A stretch of 64,000 nt of DNA from Varroa destructor (lineage: Eukaryota > Arthropoda > Arachnida > Mesostigmata > Varroidae): contig NW_019211455.1 of NCBI RefSeq assembly GCF_002443255.2, forward strand, positions 43,874,610-43,938,609, in the 5' to 3' direction. The translations under genes and the position numbers were made by a program. The notes below the pieces were generated by a model, which saw nothing but the letters and a program-made list of their open reading frames with translations, was not told the origin of the DNA and did no database searches. Of the stretch, positions 25,589 to 39,602 are shown in pieces. The first letter of the stretch is position 1, and the number at the start of each line of letters is the position of its first letter.

Positions 25589-28500
25589 GAAAGGCTCATC
25601 TGCGTGATTCTTACAGGTATATAGTGTGTGGGACGCAATTTTCGTCAATGTTGTCGCTCACAATCGTCAATCTGTTATGTTCTTTATAATCCAAGACTTC
25701 AATCGACAGAGCAACGAATTAAGCCGACGTAGTATTAAGATAGAACAACTGAAAAATTACTTCTCCAAAAAAAAAAAACAAAGTACTTACGGTATTAAAA
25801 TAGTGACTTTAGAAATGTATTTCCAGAATATGAATAGAGGTACAGCAGCTTAGGGTGACCAAAAAGGCCATGAAATTATTCAAGTAGTGATGTCGTGTGT
25901 TGTCACGATCGAGTCTTATTTATTAGAACATGACTACGACTCGCTATCCGGGTGGCGAAGGCAACCAACTGGACCTGAGGCAATTACAGGTCAGACTTGC
26001 CAACTAGAGATCACCCGAAATGTATTGCAGGTCTGACTTCTGGTGAACTGGACCGAAGACATGAGGTAACTCTTCGATTAAATTGTCTCACAATTAGGGG
26101 CTAACTTACCCGCCTGACAACTGATAGCTTTGCTAACATATTAAATTTTGTCTTCTTTGTGATCTTGTCAAATTCGAAAGACGCTTATTGGAAACAGGAG
26201 CGCACTCCTCAATGAGATCCACGGAAGTGACTTCGTGAATAGGTGCAACGGTAATCTTTGGGTCGAGCTCTTCCTCGTTACAAGATGCCATTAGCTAGCT
26301 GCGTCCTTTGGCGTATTCAGTAATTCCATACGAAAACGCGTTGCTAAAATCAAAGAACGCGAAAATAGCGCTGGCAGGGTAGATAAGTAGGACAGGCCTG
26401 AATCCGTTCATTACTATAGTCGTTGACCTATGTGTACTGTTTTCGTGATCAGTCAAGGTAATGTTGACTCATTTCCATTAGGTCATCGATGCTAGCTACC
26501 TTTCCGTGATGTTTAAATGTATATACTGTTCAGAAGTCGTCTGAGTATTTGTTGAATGTTGTTGTTGTTGTTATATTGTTGTTTACATAATGTCACACAA
26601 ACAGGGACAGGCGTATTGTTTATTAAGGACGTGTACGAACTGATCTGGAATCGACACGACGTCCGATACCGGTCAAAGCTTTACAAATAAGCTCCCCATT
26701 GATCGAAAAATGATAGATTAGTTACTTTCAATTAGCTATCGGTTAATTTGCTCATACATACTATGCCGTTTTATAAGATTACTGTTATCAGTTTTTATGT
26801 CACCCATTATTATTAACATATATGACTAAGGTAGAACTTCTCGTTGAGGTTGAACGATTTACTAACACAATCCGCTTGTATATCAAGCCAGCAGAAAAAA
26901 TTATCTTCTCACATAGTATAATAGTACATGATACTGTACCGGTTGAGTAAACGTCTTTAATAAAGGTAAAACTTCGAGAATTTCTTTGCAAAGTAAGTAT
27001 GTGAACTTACGGCGGACAGGCCTCTCAAAAGCTAAGCATGCATAAAAAGGTAAACGCAAGCGACTAATAATATTTTCATTCGTATACGAATTGGTTCCTT
27101 TACTACCAACCTCTCGTAGCCAAGGTAAGATGAGAGATGTTCATTGGTGTTGATGTTCTGCGGCCGGGTAGTAGGTGGTTGGGCCTAATAATCAAGCATA
27201 GATCTATGGGAAGTGACGAATGACTTGAGCCTGAAAGTCTTGAGCGAAATTCCCAATTCTGGCCACTGGGACCACCACAATTAGGACCAAGTCTATAAAT
27301 GGCTGTATTTGGATTGGACCGAAAAGCTGCAAACTGCTAAATTAGTCTGTTAAGTGAGTAGCTAGGCCCGTACGTGGGAAGGATGTGGTACATTTCAGTT
27401 CATCTCATACCTAATTACGATCGTTCATTTTTTCAACGTCTCTGCAGTATTCTCTATTGTTGGATTAAGAATGCCCAATTTGTTGCTACGGACGGTAAAA
27501 TAATTGCGGATAGTACCGTCAAACTTCAGCTGTACGTAGTTGGAGGATTTGGTAAGATTCCCAAATAATCGTTCGATGTTATTTAGCCAAAATTCGATCC
27601 TATTCGTCTGTTGTCCACAAGTCTACTATCTCATCCATTAATTAGTATATCTTATAGTCGCAATGTCCCAGGTTTGTATAGACATATTGCAGAAAGCTAT
27701 TGAACTATTGTGTGTCTGATTATTTTGTTTGAATTCACTACACCGTACACAGTTGGCAGAGATAGAGTGGACGTAATTCATTGCCAGGGAAAAGGATCTA
27801 TCTGGCTCCTTTAATAATATCGGTTTGTTTTATGGTCTACCTAGCGATTGTTAGGCTCTCGTAAAGCTACGGGGCCTTAACGAGGTAAATGGGCGCTTGG
27901 GGTGACCAGAAACGCCTCGTTGTTAGTAATTACATAATCGCGCAGCTTTTCTCAGAAGGGCTTCAAAAGTCCGTATAGACAGCTGGTTATTATTGTAGAT
28001 TGCTGCTGGAGAACTTAGCACGTCATAAGTTAAGAGCAGCAATAATTGTTTGACCAGTTACCTTTCGTTCATAATATAACTACCTATATTGCGTGTACTG
28101 TTGGCTTACCCCGAACTAACTAGTAGTATAAACGAGGGCGCGTTTATACATGCGCATTCGACAACTTCAAGTCGCTGGCTAAATTTTTACTCGTATGTAG
28201 AAATAGAAATAATAATTTATTCTTATTAATAAATTTGCAAACACTAAAAGGCGTCCATTTACGCGATCGGTAAAGTATCAATACAATTTTAAGTAAATTT
28301 TTCTCATTTAGTTAGTATTTTTCATTCTCTAACAGTCGCCTATCAGCTAATTTTTTTAAATGACGAATTGTTATATATACAGAATATAAATCTTATAAGA
28401 TGTCCTTCTTCGTGTTTGGGAACGGACAGTATTAACGACGACTAGTAATTAATTAAATTAAAAAATAAATAAACCAGTTTATTTGATATACATCACTAAA

Positions 28501-29027
28501 TACCGCACGAAGGCTGCATGGACCCGCTGATGACGAAGAGTCGCGGTATCACTTCAGTTGTATCGTTATCGATAAAAACATCTTCACTATAATACAGTTT
28601 TGTACATGCGCTTGAAGGCTGCTTGAAGTACGTACGCACGATCCTGCTATGCGATACTGCGAAATCTCCTGACGTTCCTGTCAGCAATCACCCGTCGCCA
28701 TCTTCTACACATATCTTTTTACGCTTTGTCCTGCTTGGGTGTCCTTATATGCAAGAAAAAAAAAACTTTAAAGGAGGCTGATTACCGCAGGCTCCTTTGA
28801 ACGTGTAAGACTGTTAGTTCATATAGAAATATGCAAAACATAGATTTATATTCGCTTTCACTTTTGTGCCACTGATTTTATGGCTGGAATAGAAAAACGA
28901 AGTTACTGCGTGCATTTGTGTTCGAATGTACGATGCTAGACACCAACTATCGATATTATCGTGTATCTTAGAAACGACCTACAACCAAGTGCAAGCAAAA
29001 CCGAAGCCGCCATTCGAGAAAATCGCT
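25589..29027. other. AT-rich non-coding region
   Basis: No gene recognised. Short related segments CAGGTCAGACTTGCC and CAGGTCTGACTTCTGG near 25998 and 26031 suggest a small degenerate repeat. A short TTG tract is at 26558. Confidence 0.45.
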
Positions 29028-29195
29028 TTATGGATAGCTTAGTGGATAACGTATCTACCTGCTAATCCTAAGGACACCTTGTCGTCTAGATTCGAACGTG
29101 GAAATATTAATACTTAATTTTACCCTGGCAGGAGCCAGCTTTCTGGTAGCACGTCCGACGGCGATGCCACCCGTAAAACTCGAAATATAGAAGAC
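29028..29195 (+). repeat. tRNA-derived SINE, copy 2
   Basis: Second full-length member of the family at 15.4 kb. The A box is TAGCTTAGTGG at 29035-29045 and the B box is GATTCGAACGT at 29089-29099, 54 bases apart. The segment CCTGCTAA between the boxes is shared with copy 1. The tail GGAGCCAGCTTTCTGG, ACGTCCGACGGCGATGCC and CGTAAAACTCGAAATA matches copy 1 with scattered substitutions, as expected for independent old insertions. Confidence 0.75.
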
Positions 29196-31804
29196 TTAAT
29201 GATGTCAGGAAGATCGCTTCTAGTATCTCCCCAAGACCTCCTTTAATCCATAGTTACCAACTAGAGTTACGCTACCTGAAGCCGTGTTCCTTTCGTAATA
29301 CTGCAGTCAAAATCTTTATTAGTTGAAAAATTACCTATTTTTACTGCCCTCAAACGTCACTCAAAAATATTGCTTAGATATGAAATCGACTATGAGATAA
29401 CGCAGACAGATGTGCGACCGATTAGTGAAAGCCCCCGGCGTAATCTTTGGCACTTTCAGATATTCAGTCTTTCGGAGCGTTGCTGCTATAACTGGGATCC
29501 CGCGTTTGGCCCGATGATACCCATACGTAGCTCTCTGGCGTTTTGCCATATAGTCTGTAGCTAGTCTGTAATCAGATAAAACATTTTTTACCGTCAGCAC
29601 AGTAACGTCTTGATCGAAAGCTGTCTGCTGCACCTCAAACCACGCCAGAACTGTTAATCTCAAAGCGCATACCTCGCTGTATGTAAAATTTTATATCGTC
29701 CCACTAAAAAGTTTTTAAGTCCTAGTAACTCATTAACATTAGCTCGCACACACGGTTTTTTCCCAACTACAGCTTCCCCGAACTAGATACATTGTCGATA
29801 CGCTCACAAATAAATCCCAAGCTCTTTCTTCGCTTCGAGCAACTCATTAGCCTTCAATTATCCACCGCTAGAGAGGCGTCAAGCACGGCTAAATCGAACT
29901 TGAAATGAGCGAACCATCGACATCGGCAGCACAACCGACTTCTTCCATCCAACCGATCCTTTCTTTCCCGTTGACAAGTCCAAAGCTTAACCTTTACCGT
30001 TCATAAAGGCAGCCATTTAGGTTTGCCGAACAACCTTATGTGTACCAACACGCCTAACAAGCTTATGTTATAGGTACTCTAACACATCATTTACTTCTAA
30101 GTTATCTTTTACGGCTTCTGCTAAAAGCGCCTCTCGAACACGCCGTTAGCATCTCCTGCAGCTGGCTCGCTCGTCCTTCAAGGGTTTTAATGAATATTTC
30201 AAACTTTCGCGCATTTTATCTCCCCAGATCACCCCTTCTCATTCCCTACTTCCGGCAACTAGCTCCGTTCGGGTGTATTGGTCTGTTCAAGCTAGGCCGA
30301 ACAAACAAGATCTGTATGCGATGTGCGAACACCAGGCTCGGGTTTTGGTCTGACGTTCCTATGGGCAGATAGGCGGATGCTGTTAGCCTGATAGTTGAAA
30401 CTTCGATAGCGAGATGACGATAATGCTTTTGCTTCGTCGACTCCAGTGAGGAGAACTGGTCAGCCCACCTTAACTTACCGCCACCTCTCATTTCAGTGTC
30501 TTCCGTTAGTGCCCTTATGATCAGGTATCTCGACGAACACAGTACCCCTGTCCGGGGCTACTTTGAAGGCTTATTACTCAAAAAAGTTTTAATTAATAAA
30601 TGCCACACAGAACTTTCACTTCTACAGCCATTATCACTAATGCAACCTGTACAAATAATCATTGCGCCACTATTCCGTAACCACCTTTGGCCGGGATCAC
30701 TTTAGCGCACAATAGATGTAAACCCACCGATGCGGGATGGCGTGTGCGGTTCCGCAACGACTGGGGGTATCTTTTGCTACTTGCAGCTGTTCTTGAGTGA
30801 AGTGGAAGGTTTTATAGTTGTCGGAAGAGTTTATTCTGATCGACGGACTAATCTCTCTGTATTGATAGTTTAGAATGGGAGTGACTCTACGCGCGTGTTT
30901 TTGTCGGCTTGGTCTAGCATACGTGTATGGGAGCCTAGAGCTGGTTGAATAAACGGTGGAAGGAAGCCGCTTTAAATCCGGCTAACATGGAGTTATTCGG
31001 GCCGCGTTCACGCTTCATTTTCTGTCTCGATCTTTTCACCCTACTACTCCCTATCCCATCCCTCATTTTTCTTGAGCTTCTTCAGTGACGTAGGTAGAAA
31101 TTGTCACGAGGCCCCCACGGACAGCAGAAAAAGAAATAAAAAAAAAAAAAAGAAGGCAGCTAAAGCGCAGAGTCAGATGACGATATGCACTGAAGTTTCG
31201 ATAGATTCACAAAACCCCCAGTAGCTTATCACGATGGATTAGGGGCATCGTCAGTGGGAATGGATCGACGTAGTATTCGGCAACAAACCCAGTGGAACGG
31301 TAGCAATTTCATTTGAGCAATCGTATAGTTTCGGGCGCAGAGAGGCAGCTAGGTAGTGTGCTATAAAAGGCTTACTTTAGGTTTCCTAAATGAAAAAGTG
31401 CCAATATTTTCTTATCTAAATCTAATTGGCGGTCTTTTATCTGTCGCTGCTAAAAAATGCCCAACGACTAATATGACCATTTCAGCGATGCTGTATTAAA
31501 ATATCCATTGCCAACAATAGATTCACATCGGGAACGTATGTCTATTATATGCTATGAAACCGAATGTATAGACACGTTGCTTCGAGCTAGAAGGAAAGGT
31601 TAGTCGTCTCTTTAGGTTAGGTTCAATTAAAGCAGTGGCTTCGGATGCTAAATTTGAGACATTTATTATCCTATGTTAAAACCATCGTTTTATAGATAAC
31701 TGCTTGCAACAATAATATTACTTGGTTTTATCTTTCTATTATTAGTACATATATTAGATTAAATGCGTACTGGTATTGCAACACAAGCGGAATTATATGC
31801 TAAA
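29196..31804. other. Non-coding, nothing recognised
   Basis: Mixed composition. The part 29750-30700 is less AT-rich and C-rich on the plus strand, without a convincing reading frame. A poly-A run lies at 31135-31150. Confidence 0.4.
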
Positions 31805-31870
31805 ATATTGCTAATTATTGCTATAATAATAATAGCAATAATAAGGAGTAGCGATAGTAATAATAATAAT
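31805..31870. repeat. Imperfect (AAT/ATT) repeat cluster
   Basis: Several short AATAAT runs broken by GCTATA and GGAGTAGCG. Similar ATT/AAT tracts occur at 45439-45455 and 51127-51150. Confidence 0.85.
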
Positions 31871-31989
31871 TTACCTAGGAGACTCATATGCGCACACGTA
31901 ATCCAATCAAAATTTCTATCATACTTACTGCTCTTATTATCAAGTATCACAGGTTTCCTTCTATACAATGCACTCTCTTTTGCCCATCT

Positions 31990-34320
31990 TTCTTTGGTTC
32001 TATATTTCGTCTTCGCGTCAATTCGGCGTTGGACCGCTGCCGGGTACGACTATCTGCCCTGTTGACGTCCAGGATCGTTTGAAAGCCCGCGGGAAACCCC
32101 TCGTTACAGCATACGCCTTCGCCCAGACACTAGCAAACAAACGTAGGGAGGCCCCTGAGAAAGCTAGAATCCTTCCCTCTTGCTGTCTCTATCTTTTTAT
32201 CTATCTAGGTTGCTCCTTCTGTGCGTGTGTAGTTGACGGCTAGAAGGAAGCCAAGAGGGACAATTACCCATTTCGTGTTTGGCTAAGTCTGTGACGACAA
32301 CGGCGTCCGGCGCCTCGCATCTCGACGCCCCCCGCAGCTGGCGTGGCTCGAGGCGGCTCGTTCTTCTCGGTTCGTTGTTGTCGTTCTCTTTGGCGGTTGT
32401 ACTGCTATTGCTGCTGCTGGTATTACTCGCTACCGCAGTTGCTGTTGCCGTCTACTGTCGTGGCTGCTCGCTACTGTTTTAGTGGTTTGGTTCTCCGGCT
32501 TTCGCTGGTGTTGTTATTATTGTTCTGCTGGTAGTCTTCGCGGGTAGGAGGGGGAAAAGTACCGTTAACGACGGAGCTAATGGCCACCGGGACAACGGGG
32601 TCGAACGAGACCAGGATGAGCCCAAGGCGAACTAGGCCAGCCAGCGCTGACTGGTTGGCTACTTTAGCGGCATGTATGGGCCGAGAGCTGCTCCGTCTTG
32701 CTTTGCCCTTATTGCGTAGCGACTCGCAGTCGCACAATCGGGCAGGCCCGGAGTGTAGCAAAGTAGATCGCGGTGGCTGCATCTACTCTGCCTAATAATT
32801 ACTCGGTTCCAACACGACTCCCCACACCCCCCAAGCTTGCCACTCAGCCAGCCCAAGATTCCCGTCGCTAACACCCAATTTCCCGGTTCCTGCCCGTACA
32901 CTTCTTCCTATTCCTCTTTTTTTTCCACTACCGCCCCTTTTAGTTTCTATCTGCTACTCGAAGGGTTCCCCGTATTGTGGTGGCCGGTTCGTGCTTTTCG
33001 CTTGTAGAATCCTACTGGCTGAGGAAACCACCAGTGGAAGACAACCCAAAATTAGACCTTGATGGTTTGCTTGACTAGTTAGTAACGAATAATACGAGCC
33101 CCGGTATAGGCATTGGTAAACACTGTGCCGAACCTTCTGTGTTGTGTACCGCCAGACCGAACCTTAACATTGACGGGCTCGCGTTATACATAGGTATCGA
33201 GTAGGACACGTGGTTCCAGAAGCAATGTGACGGCTGTAACAAGGATTGTTTGTGCATGTACCAAGAAAGGCATTATCCTTTCAAGAGACATAACACATAG
33301 ATGAGATACTTCGTCGCGGCCAATCAATTGTTTGTTCGAATAAACATGCAAATGTCCCGTCTTTCGTCATATTCAAAGAAACTGCACCTTCAGTTAAGCT
33401 GTGAATGCTCGTTTGGTCTTCGCTCAAATAGGAACCGCGCGGATGCCCCGTTGACCTTCCTTAGCTTCATCCTCGCGTTCTGCTCTGTCCTAATTCTCCT
33501 TGCCCTCTACCTCTCGCGTGCGTTTACACTGCGCCGAGTTATCTGTGTGTCGGCATATAAAGCAGCGAAGGCTATGTAGAATATAAAGGAAGCGTCTCTT
33601 TGAAAGAAAAGAGCAAATACACCAGCCAACGCAAACCAACGCCGCACGTACACTCCTGACTGGCGAATTTTTACCCACTGCCACTGTTTTCACTGCTTCG
33701 TGATACCGCCGGACGGACGACTGTATTTTCTAAACCCTTGATCGACATATGGGAACGGCTTTGTATTCGAAAGCCCCTCTGCGTAAGACATTGACTAAGA
33801 CATCTCTCTACGTCTAGCTTCATGCGCTTTAGTACAGTATCGCTGCCATTCTTTTGTAGAACATTTCTTCCAACGTGAAAAAACGCCCTGCTTTAATACT
33901 AAGCAGAGGCAGCCGACTCCACGCTGACGTTTGCCCTTCGTCGACGAAACTAACTCTCGGACAGGGGCTGGGAAACGCGAATTGGAGCAAAGAGAAAGAA
34001 AGAGCAACAGAAAGGGTGTGTTATAGGTCTGTACTCCGTACTCCGCCTTTTAAAGGTCTTTCTCCAGAAACGCTCACGGCGCTTCGCGAGAAATCACAGG
34101 CGATGCCAAAGGAAAATAAATAACGAAAGCAGAACCGAGAAGAAGTACAGAAGAAGACTACAACGGCCGTCTCGAAGGAGCAGGAGAATAAGAACATCCC
34201 GAAATCGCCACGGCTGCAACAGACTCGCAAGCAATTTGCAATTCCTCTCAGCGAAAGGATTTGGCGGTATACTTTCCGATATCCAATCCTACTCCGGGCC
34301 TCAACTCAACTTAGACTGTA
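31990..34320. promoter_or_regulatory. Large GC/CpG-rich domain, possible promoter/5' UTR region
   Basis: The longest CpG-rich block in the window, notably 32030-32900 and 33420-34260. Runs such as GGCGTCCGGCGCCTCG and CTGCTGCTGG occur. Frames are open on both strands but overlap and have biased composition (poly-Leu, Arg-rich), so I call no protein. It may contain the start region of one or two genes. Confidence 0.3.
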
Positions 34321-35600
34321 CTCAGAAGTCCTACGATCAGCGTGCGAACCCGGGCTGAATGTCGCATTTCGAGTTTTTGTTGTTTAAGCACGAATACTGC
34401 TTATGTGGGTGCATACGTGTAGCATCTCTACGTTCGTTTGATTGACTGGTATAAGATTGGAGCAATTATCAGGAAATAACTGACCGACCATTGGACAAGA
34501 TTGCTGCTGAAGCTGAAAGCACAGAAACACGTTCTAGAGATTACGACTCGTATACAACAAGTATTCAGCTAGATACCCTATCTACCCAACTTCCAGTTCA
34601 GCCAAAATGAGGCCTAACAAAGTGATCGGTAAGTAGATCACAAATCCCTAAAAAAAAAAGAACTCCCAAACACGGAATGCGTTTTATACACCGCTAGCGA
34701 AATAGAAAATTCCAGCAAAGCCATTGTTAAACAAAGCGAAATACGCTAGATTTCAACGCGCTGACAATCCGTGCGCTAAGTGATAAAAACCTTGTCAAGT
34801 AGCTTTTCATTGCAGCCGAACGGCAACGTGTACCATAGCAATACGAACATAGGTAAAACACATCCTATAATAAATCGTCAAAATCGTCCAGTATAAAGAT
34901 GGTACAGTCTTCGGAGTATTACACTGTCAGCACCCCCCAATTATCTATGCCTTACAAGAGTTTTTGAAATAGGTTACGAAACAGATGACGTGCATTACCA
35001 ACGTCCTTATTTAGGATCTAGAAGTGTGAGTAAACTTATGTTCGAAAAACTCAAATTCCTCTATCAGAACTTTTACAAAGGGGTGTACGTGTAGCGCAAA
35101 TTAAATTTCATTCATTAGTAATAATCCATTTTTCCCTGCGAATCTAAAGCTCCGGTGTATTTTTAAGTAGATGTTTTCTTCAGCGATGGATTCAGATTAA
35201 TTGATTTAATTTGCGCCTTTGAAGCTCAGTCGCAAAAGGCACCAGAAAAAGGACAAAGGAACCAAGCTAGTAAATGTACAGTTTCCTATTCATTAATTTG
35301 ACGCTATATTCGTCATTTTCAAGTTTTGGCGACTATTATCGGCGGTCACGCCCCATGTCATCCGGCGCAATCTTTCAGCAATTATTTTACGTGCGTATTT
35401 TACGTAGGATTGCAGCGTCACACGTGAAAACTCTCCGACCAGGAACTATGGTAGGAGTGCGTTTGATTTCAAATCTGGAAATGAATGGTTTGAGCATGAG
35501 GATTGTAACGTATGATTTCCTATTACTTGATACTATTTTTTTCTCAATTGTTTGAACAAATTTTGCAGATTATTCCCCACCGTTTTACCAACTATTTCCA

Positions 35601-35605
<5 letters not shown>
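34321..35605. other. Non-coding, nothing recognised
   Basis: GC falls steadily towards the TA microsatellite. No coding sequence recognised. Confidence 0.45.

Positions 35606-35646
<41 letters not shown>
35606..35646. repeat. (TA)n microsatellite
   Basis: About 20 uninterrupted TA units, preceded by GTGTG and followed by further AT-rich sequence with TTAATTAATTAA up to about 35715. Confidence 0.97.
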
Positions 35647-35648
<2 letters not shown>

Positions 35649-38600
35649 CATTATTACTTAATTAATTAATATACATTATTACTTATTATAAATATATTAA
35701 TATAAATATATTTAAAACAGCAGCATTGGTAAACTGACACGATCAAAGAATACTAAGCGATAGTGTGCCTATTAACCGGGCACACAAATAACTATTACAT
35801 AATAATACTCATTATAAGACGCAGAAGCAACCAGCAAATACCGTATGTCCTATGGGGCACTTGACAGATCTGTTAAACCGCGCGCGATCCACCGTCGCAC
35901 CCATCATCAAAATGGGGAAACTCCGTAGTCTTCGTTAGTGTGAACGTCACTGATTCCCAGCGTTGCTAGCTACTGCTGGAAAGCAGCTGCATTTCGGCCT
36001 GGTATTCTTGGGAAGTTAAAAGCATACCCCAGGAACATTTTAAAGGACGATTGGAACAAACCGAACGATCAGCTGCCAGATAGAAGCAAGCAATGAAGAC
36101 AAGAAAATCTGAGCGAAAGAAGCGCACGAGCAATGAACAGGCCATTCTAGGTTAAAGTCTTGTGGAATTCTCTTGGGGATTTCTGCACGTGCTACGACAA
36201 CCCCCAACTCACCGGTGTAACGACACGCAAGAGAAAGCCGGTAAGACTCGAAGAGTGGTTTTCAATAAGCGAGTTGAGTAAGAAAACAATGTTGACGGCA
36301 TCCCATCAATTCTAACGCTTTCCAAAAACAGAAGACTCTCCGCCCGTGGGCCAAGTGCCCATCTGACAATCTCAGCTTTTCTGGTCGACGTCGTCCATGT
36401 ACTGGAACTGGCAATTCAACCCGTTTTTGGTTGACTTCCTTGAGGTAGCGCATGGAGATTTGTCACAGAAGACCAGAAGGCAACGGCGGTCCTTTGACGA
36501 ACATAAGAGATCTCAACTGGAAAGAGAATTTCATGAGAAATCAACTTTGGCCGGAGGCATCGACGCTGTTGAATAGGGATCTAATATACTGGAAGGTCGC
36601 GGAGAAGGTCCAGAGATGTAGTACTGGCACACAAAATACGCAAGAGTAAAAAACGAGGGAAGACTTAAGGGTGTGGGGAAATTCTGTGCCTGTAACAACA
36701 GCAATAGACAAATATCAGCGAGGTTGGGGTGTTTATTTCGTTCTCGGATTTCGGTTACTTGATAAGGCTATGGACATCCTGGGAATACTTTGGATCCTGA
36801 TGAGTCGGATATAAACGAAGTGCGAGGATTAGAGAATTAAAAAAGGAGCATGAGGACCACATAAGCGAGGAAGAGATCCGGCCAAGTGGATGGAAGAAAA
36901 GGAATTTCAATTATCCCAATGGCGAAAACTGGTCCTGGAAAGAATCCATCTCTTCTACATTATGAGAAGTTGTGCGGAGGAGGAGATACGTAGTCCTTAA
37001 GATAATGATTATGGTAGTGATAACGATAATGATGGTGTTTTTTCTCCATGTGTGGGAAAAAGGCGAGAAAAGCTATGGTGTCTATAACGGGACCGCTTAG
37101 AGTTTTCTGGCTGGTAACGAATACAAGATCGTTGCAAATTGTGACGTAAAATATCTTCGAAGTGGCTATGTTCAGTAACTCCGCCAATCACTAACACCAT
37201 AATTGTATATCTACTTAGGCAGTATAAAGGCAGTATAAACTATTGCAGTTCTTATAATCAGATGTGTGAATAACGGTCAGCAATACTCGAGACGTTCTTA
37301 AGTTGAGAATTTCATTCGTATCATACCAACAACGTTAATATTAGTGATTTCATTCAAAGTAGTATTTTTTAATGTGTGTTTTTATAGTTGGTTCAGCACT
37401 CCTTCACCGAGCCCTACACGGATCAGATCAGTCATTTCTCTAATGTCTATCAGAGCCATTTAAACCTAATTTATATATCTGAATTCGACAGCTCAACTTC
37501 AGGCGGAGTCTTTTTGCTACCGAGGAACGCGGATTTATCATAGTTACTTATTAGTTTCCCGCATAAAGTTCACTTACTGGCGCTTTTGATAGTTTACCAC
37601 CAAACCTATACTAACTTTTATATCTGTTTACTATGATATATAGAGCTAAAACGTTGCACAAGGTTTTAACTTTGCATATATTATATGTATATATAACGTT
37701 ATAGAAGCGTCTCACTTCAGTTTTCACACTAATAATCATATAGCGATCATACACAAAACAGAAGTCATGAATAAACATTGAAATCGAACATCTAAGATGG
37801 CGGCAGCCGTGCTATCGTATGGAATAGATTGAAAGGAGCAAATTTTATGCTAAATGACAAAATACTCAGTCGAATAGCACACTAACTAAAGGCACGCTAT
37901 TCCTTCCCTAGACCTAAGGACGACCCTGACTAAGAGCCATTTCGGCTCGCAGCAACGGGGAATTTTTGAAAAAGTCTCTCTCTTCTGTCTGAGCGTCTAT
38001 GTTAGCTATACTAAAGACGTCCTTAAAAGAAAACATTATATTGCTCTGCTTCGTTTTCCTCAAATTTCCTTAAAAGTCGTAGGTTGGGCCATTCAAGGCC
38101 TAAATGAAATACGATGTCTTCATATGAATACGATTCCAAGTTATCCTTTTTCTACTCTATGCTAAAAACATGATATGTTACACATTTTGCCCCCATTAAT
38201 GTATACGTTAAGGCGAGAGTGTAACTGACGAAGCTCAGCTTGTCGTGCGCCTTTCAGGCTTTTCACGTCGTCATAGCCCTAGCTACTCTAATGTTGGGAG
38301 CAAATCGGAATGACATTGACAATCAGTGTATGATGGCTAGGGACGGGGAAAACATTTTGAAAGGGAACATTTTAACACTTTATGTATCAAGCTAGCGAAA
38401 TTACGTACTTAGCTGGAGACGTTTCAGAAATACGTGACTTTGGCTCCACATTTAAGGTTGCTTCGAACTGCACATAGTGATCGAAATTGTACTCAATAAG
38501 ACGTTGCAAAAATGGAAACCTGTACATACAAACCAATTTACAACGGCCCTGTTGGCCTTTGAACTATTATTTACGGTCATAAGCGAGCTCAGGACAAGTT

Positions 38601-39508
38601 TATGCTTTTGCGGACATAAGGGCAAGCCTTCGGTAAAGATCAGGAACAAATGCTGTTTGAGCGAGAGTGCGTTTACAAACGTCAAATTTGTTCATACGAC
38701 TTGTATCATTACAATGTTTAGAGCAGGACGGTTTAAGCGCGTATGCCCCTGAATGAAAATGATGCCTTAGTTTATCTACATGTTTATAGCTGTAGACTTA
38801 CCTAAATGAAAAAAAGTAAAAAGTGGATAAAAGTTAATATATATTCAATAATAGTCTAAAATTAACAAAGAATATTTAGCTTTCAAAGAAATTATCAGAG
38901 CTACAGTACTCTTGCAGGCGAACCGTTGATTACGCGGTACGCTTATAGGCACCGGATGCGGATATCTTTAAGCCGAAGGCATGAATAGGGAAAAATTAAA
39001 ATAGGTTCAGGTAGAGCAGCACGAGGCAAAGGATAATTTCATCAAGATTTTTCGTTACTTATTGATGCAGACAACAGATGGAGTTAATTAATTCTCCCCC
39101 TGTTCCGACACGTTATTCCTTTTTACAACGTCCCTGAACTTCATTAGATGAACTGCGTAACGACCATCTCCGAAGCGCCGCCTAGAATATATGGACAAAT
39201 GATAGGAAATTTTAGAGTTCCATGTCAAGACACTAATTAGAATTCATTAGTCTTGTGTATAGACGAATGCTGGAAGACACGAAACTTGCCAATTGATCTC
39301 GATGAAGGACCAACCACCTACCTGCTGCTACCAAATAGGTCTACACATTCATTCATTAGGCCACGGGCTTCAAAAAGGTTTTTTTCAATGTTAAAATTTC
39401 ATAGTATACCAACTAAATACAATCCGAATATTGGGAATGCAATGGGAAGACCGAATACAAACAGTAGATAAAAGATCATATACGAGTGAAAATAAATTAT
39501 TTGCTTAC
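35647..39508. other. Non-coding, nothing recognised
   Basis: 35900-36950 is purine-rich and less AT-rich than the rest, but no frame looks like a protein. 37200-39250 is AT-rich. Confidence 0.45.
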
Positions 39509-39602
39509 CTTTCAATGCTTCTAGACCGCGAAGAGTACTTTTGAAACACGGATCGATCATCTTTGTGCGAATTAAATGGTCACAGCTTGATAATTTACCC
39601 AT
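39509..39602 (-). CDS. Candidate exon with strong donor, unknown
   Basis: Minus strand: the frame from ATG at 39602 (MGKLSSCDHLIRTKMIDPCF) runs 31 codons to ATTGAAAG before GTAAGC, a strong donor. Just upstream on the same strand, a good acceptor (TGCTGCTTTTCAG) is followed by another open stretch containing RMFWKLHELVASAFRDRW. The two are in different frames. Nothing links them to a known protein. Confidence 0.18.

Noticed and set aside
34321..34375. Fifth SINE copy (GTGCGAACCCGGG)
   Set aside because: A lone B-box-like word. The A box and the diagnostic tail are missing.
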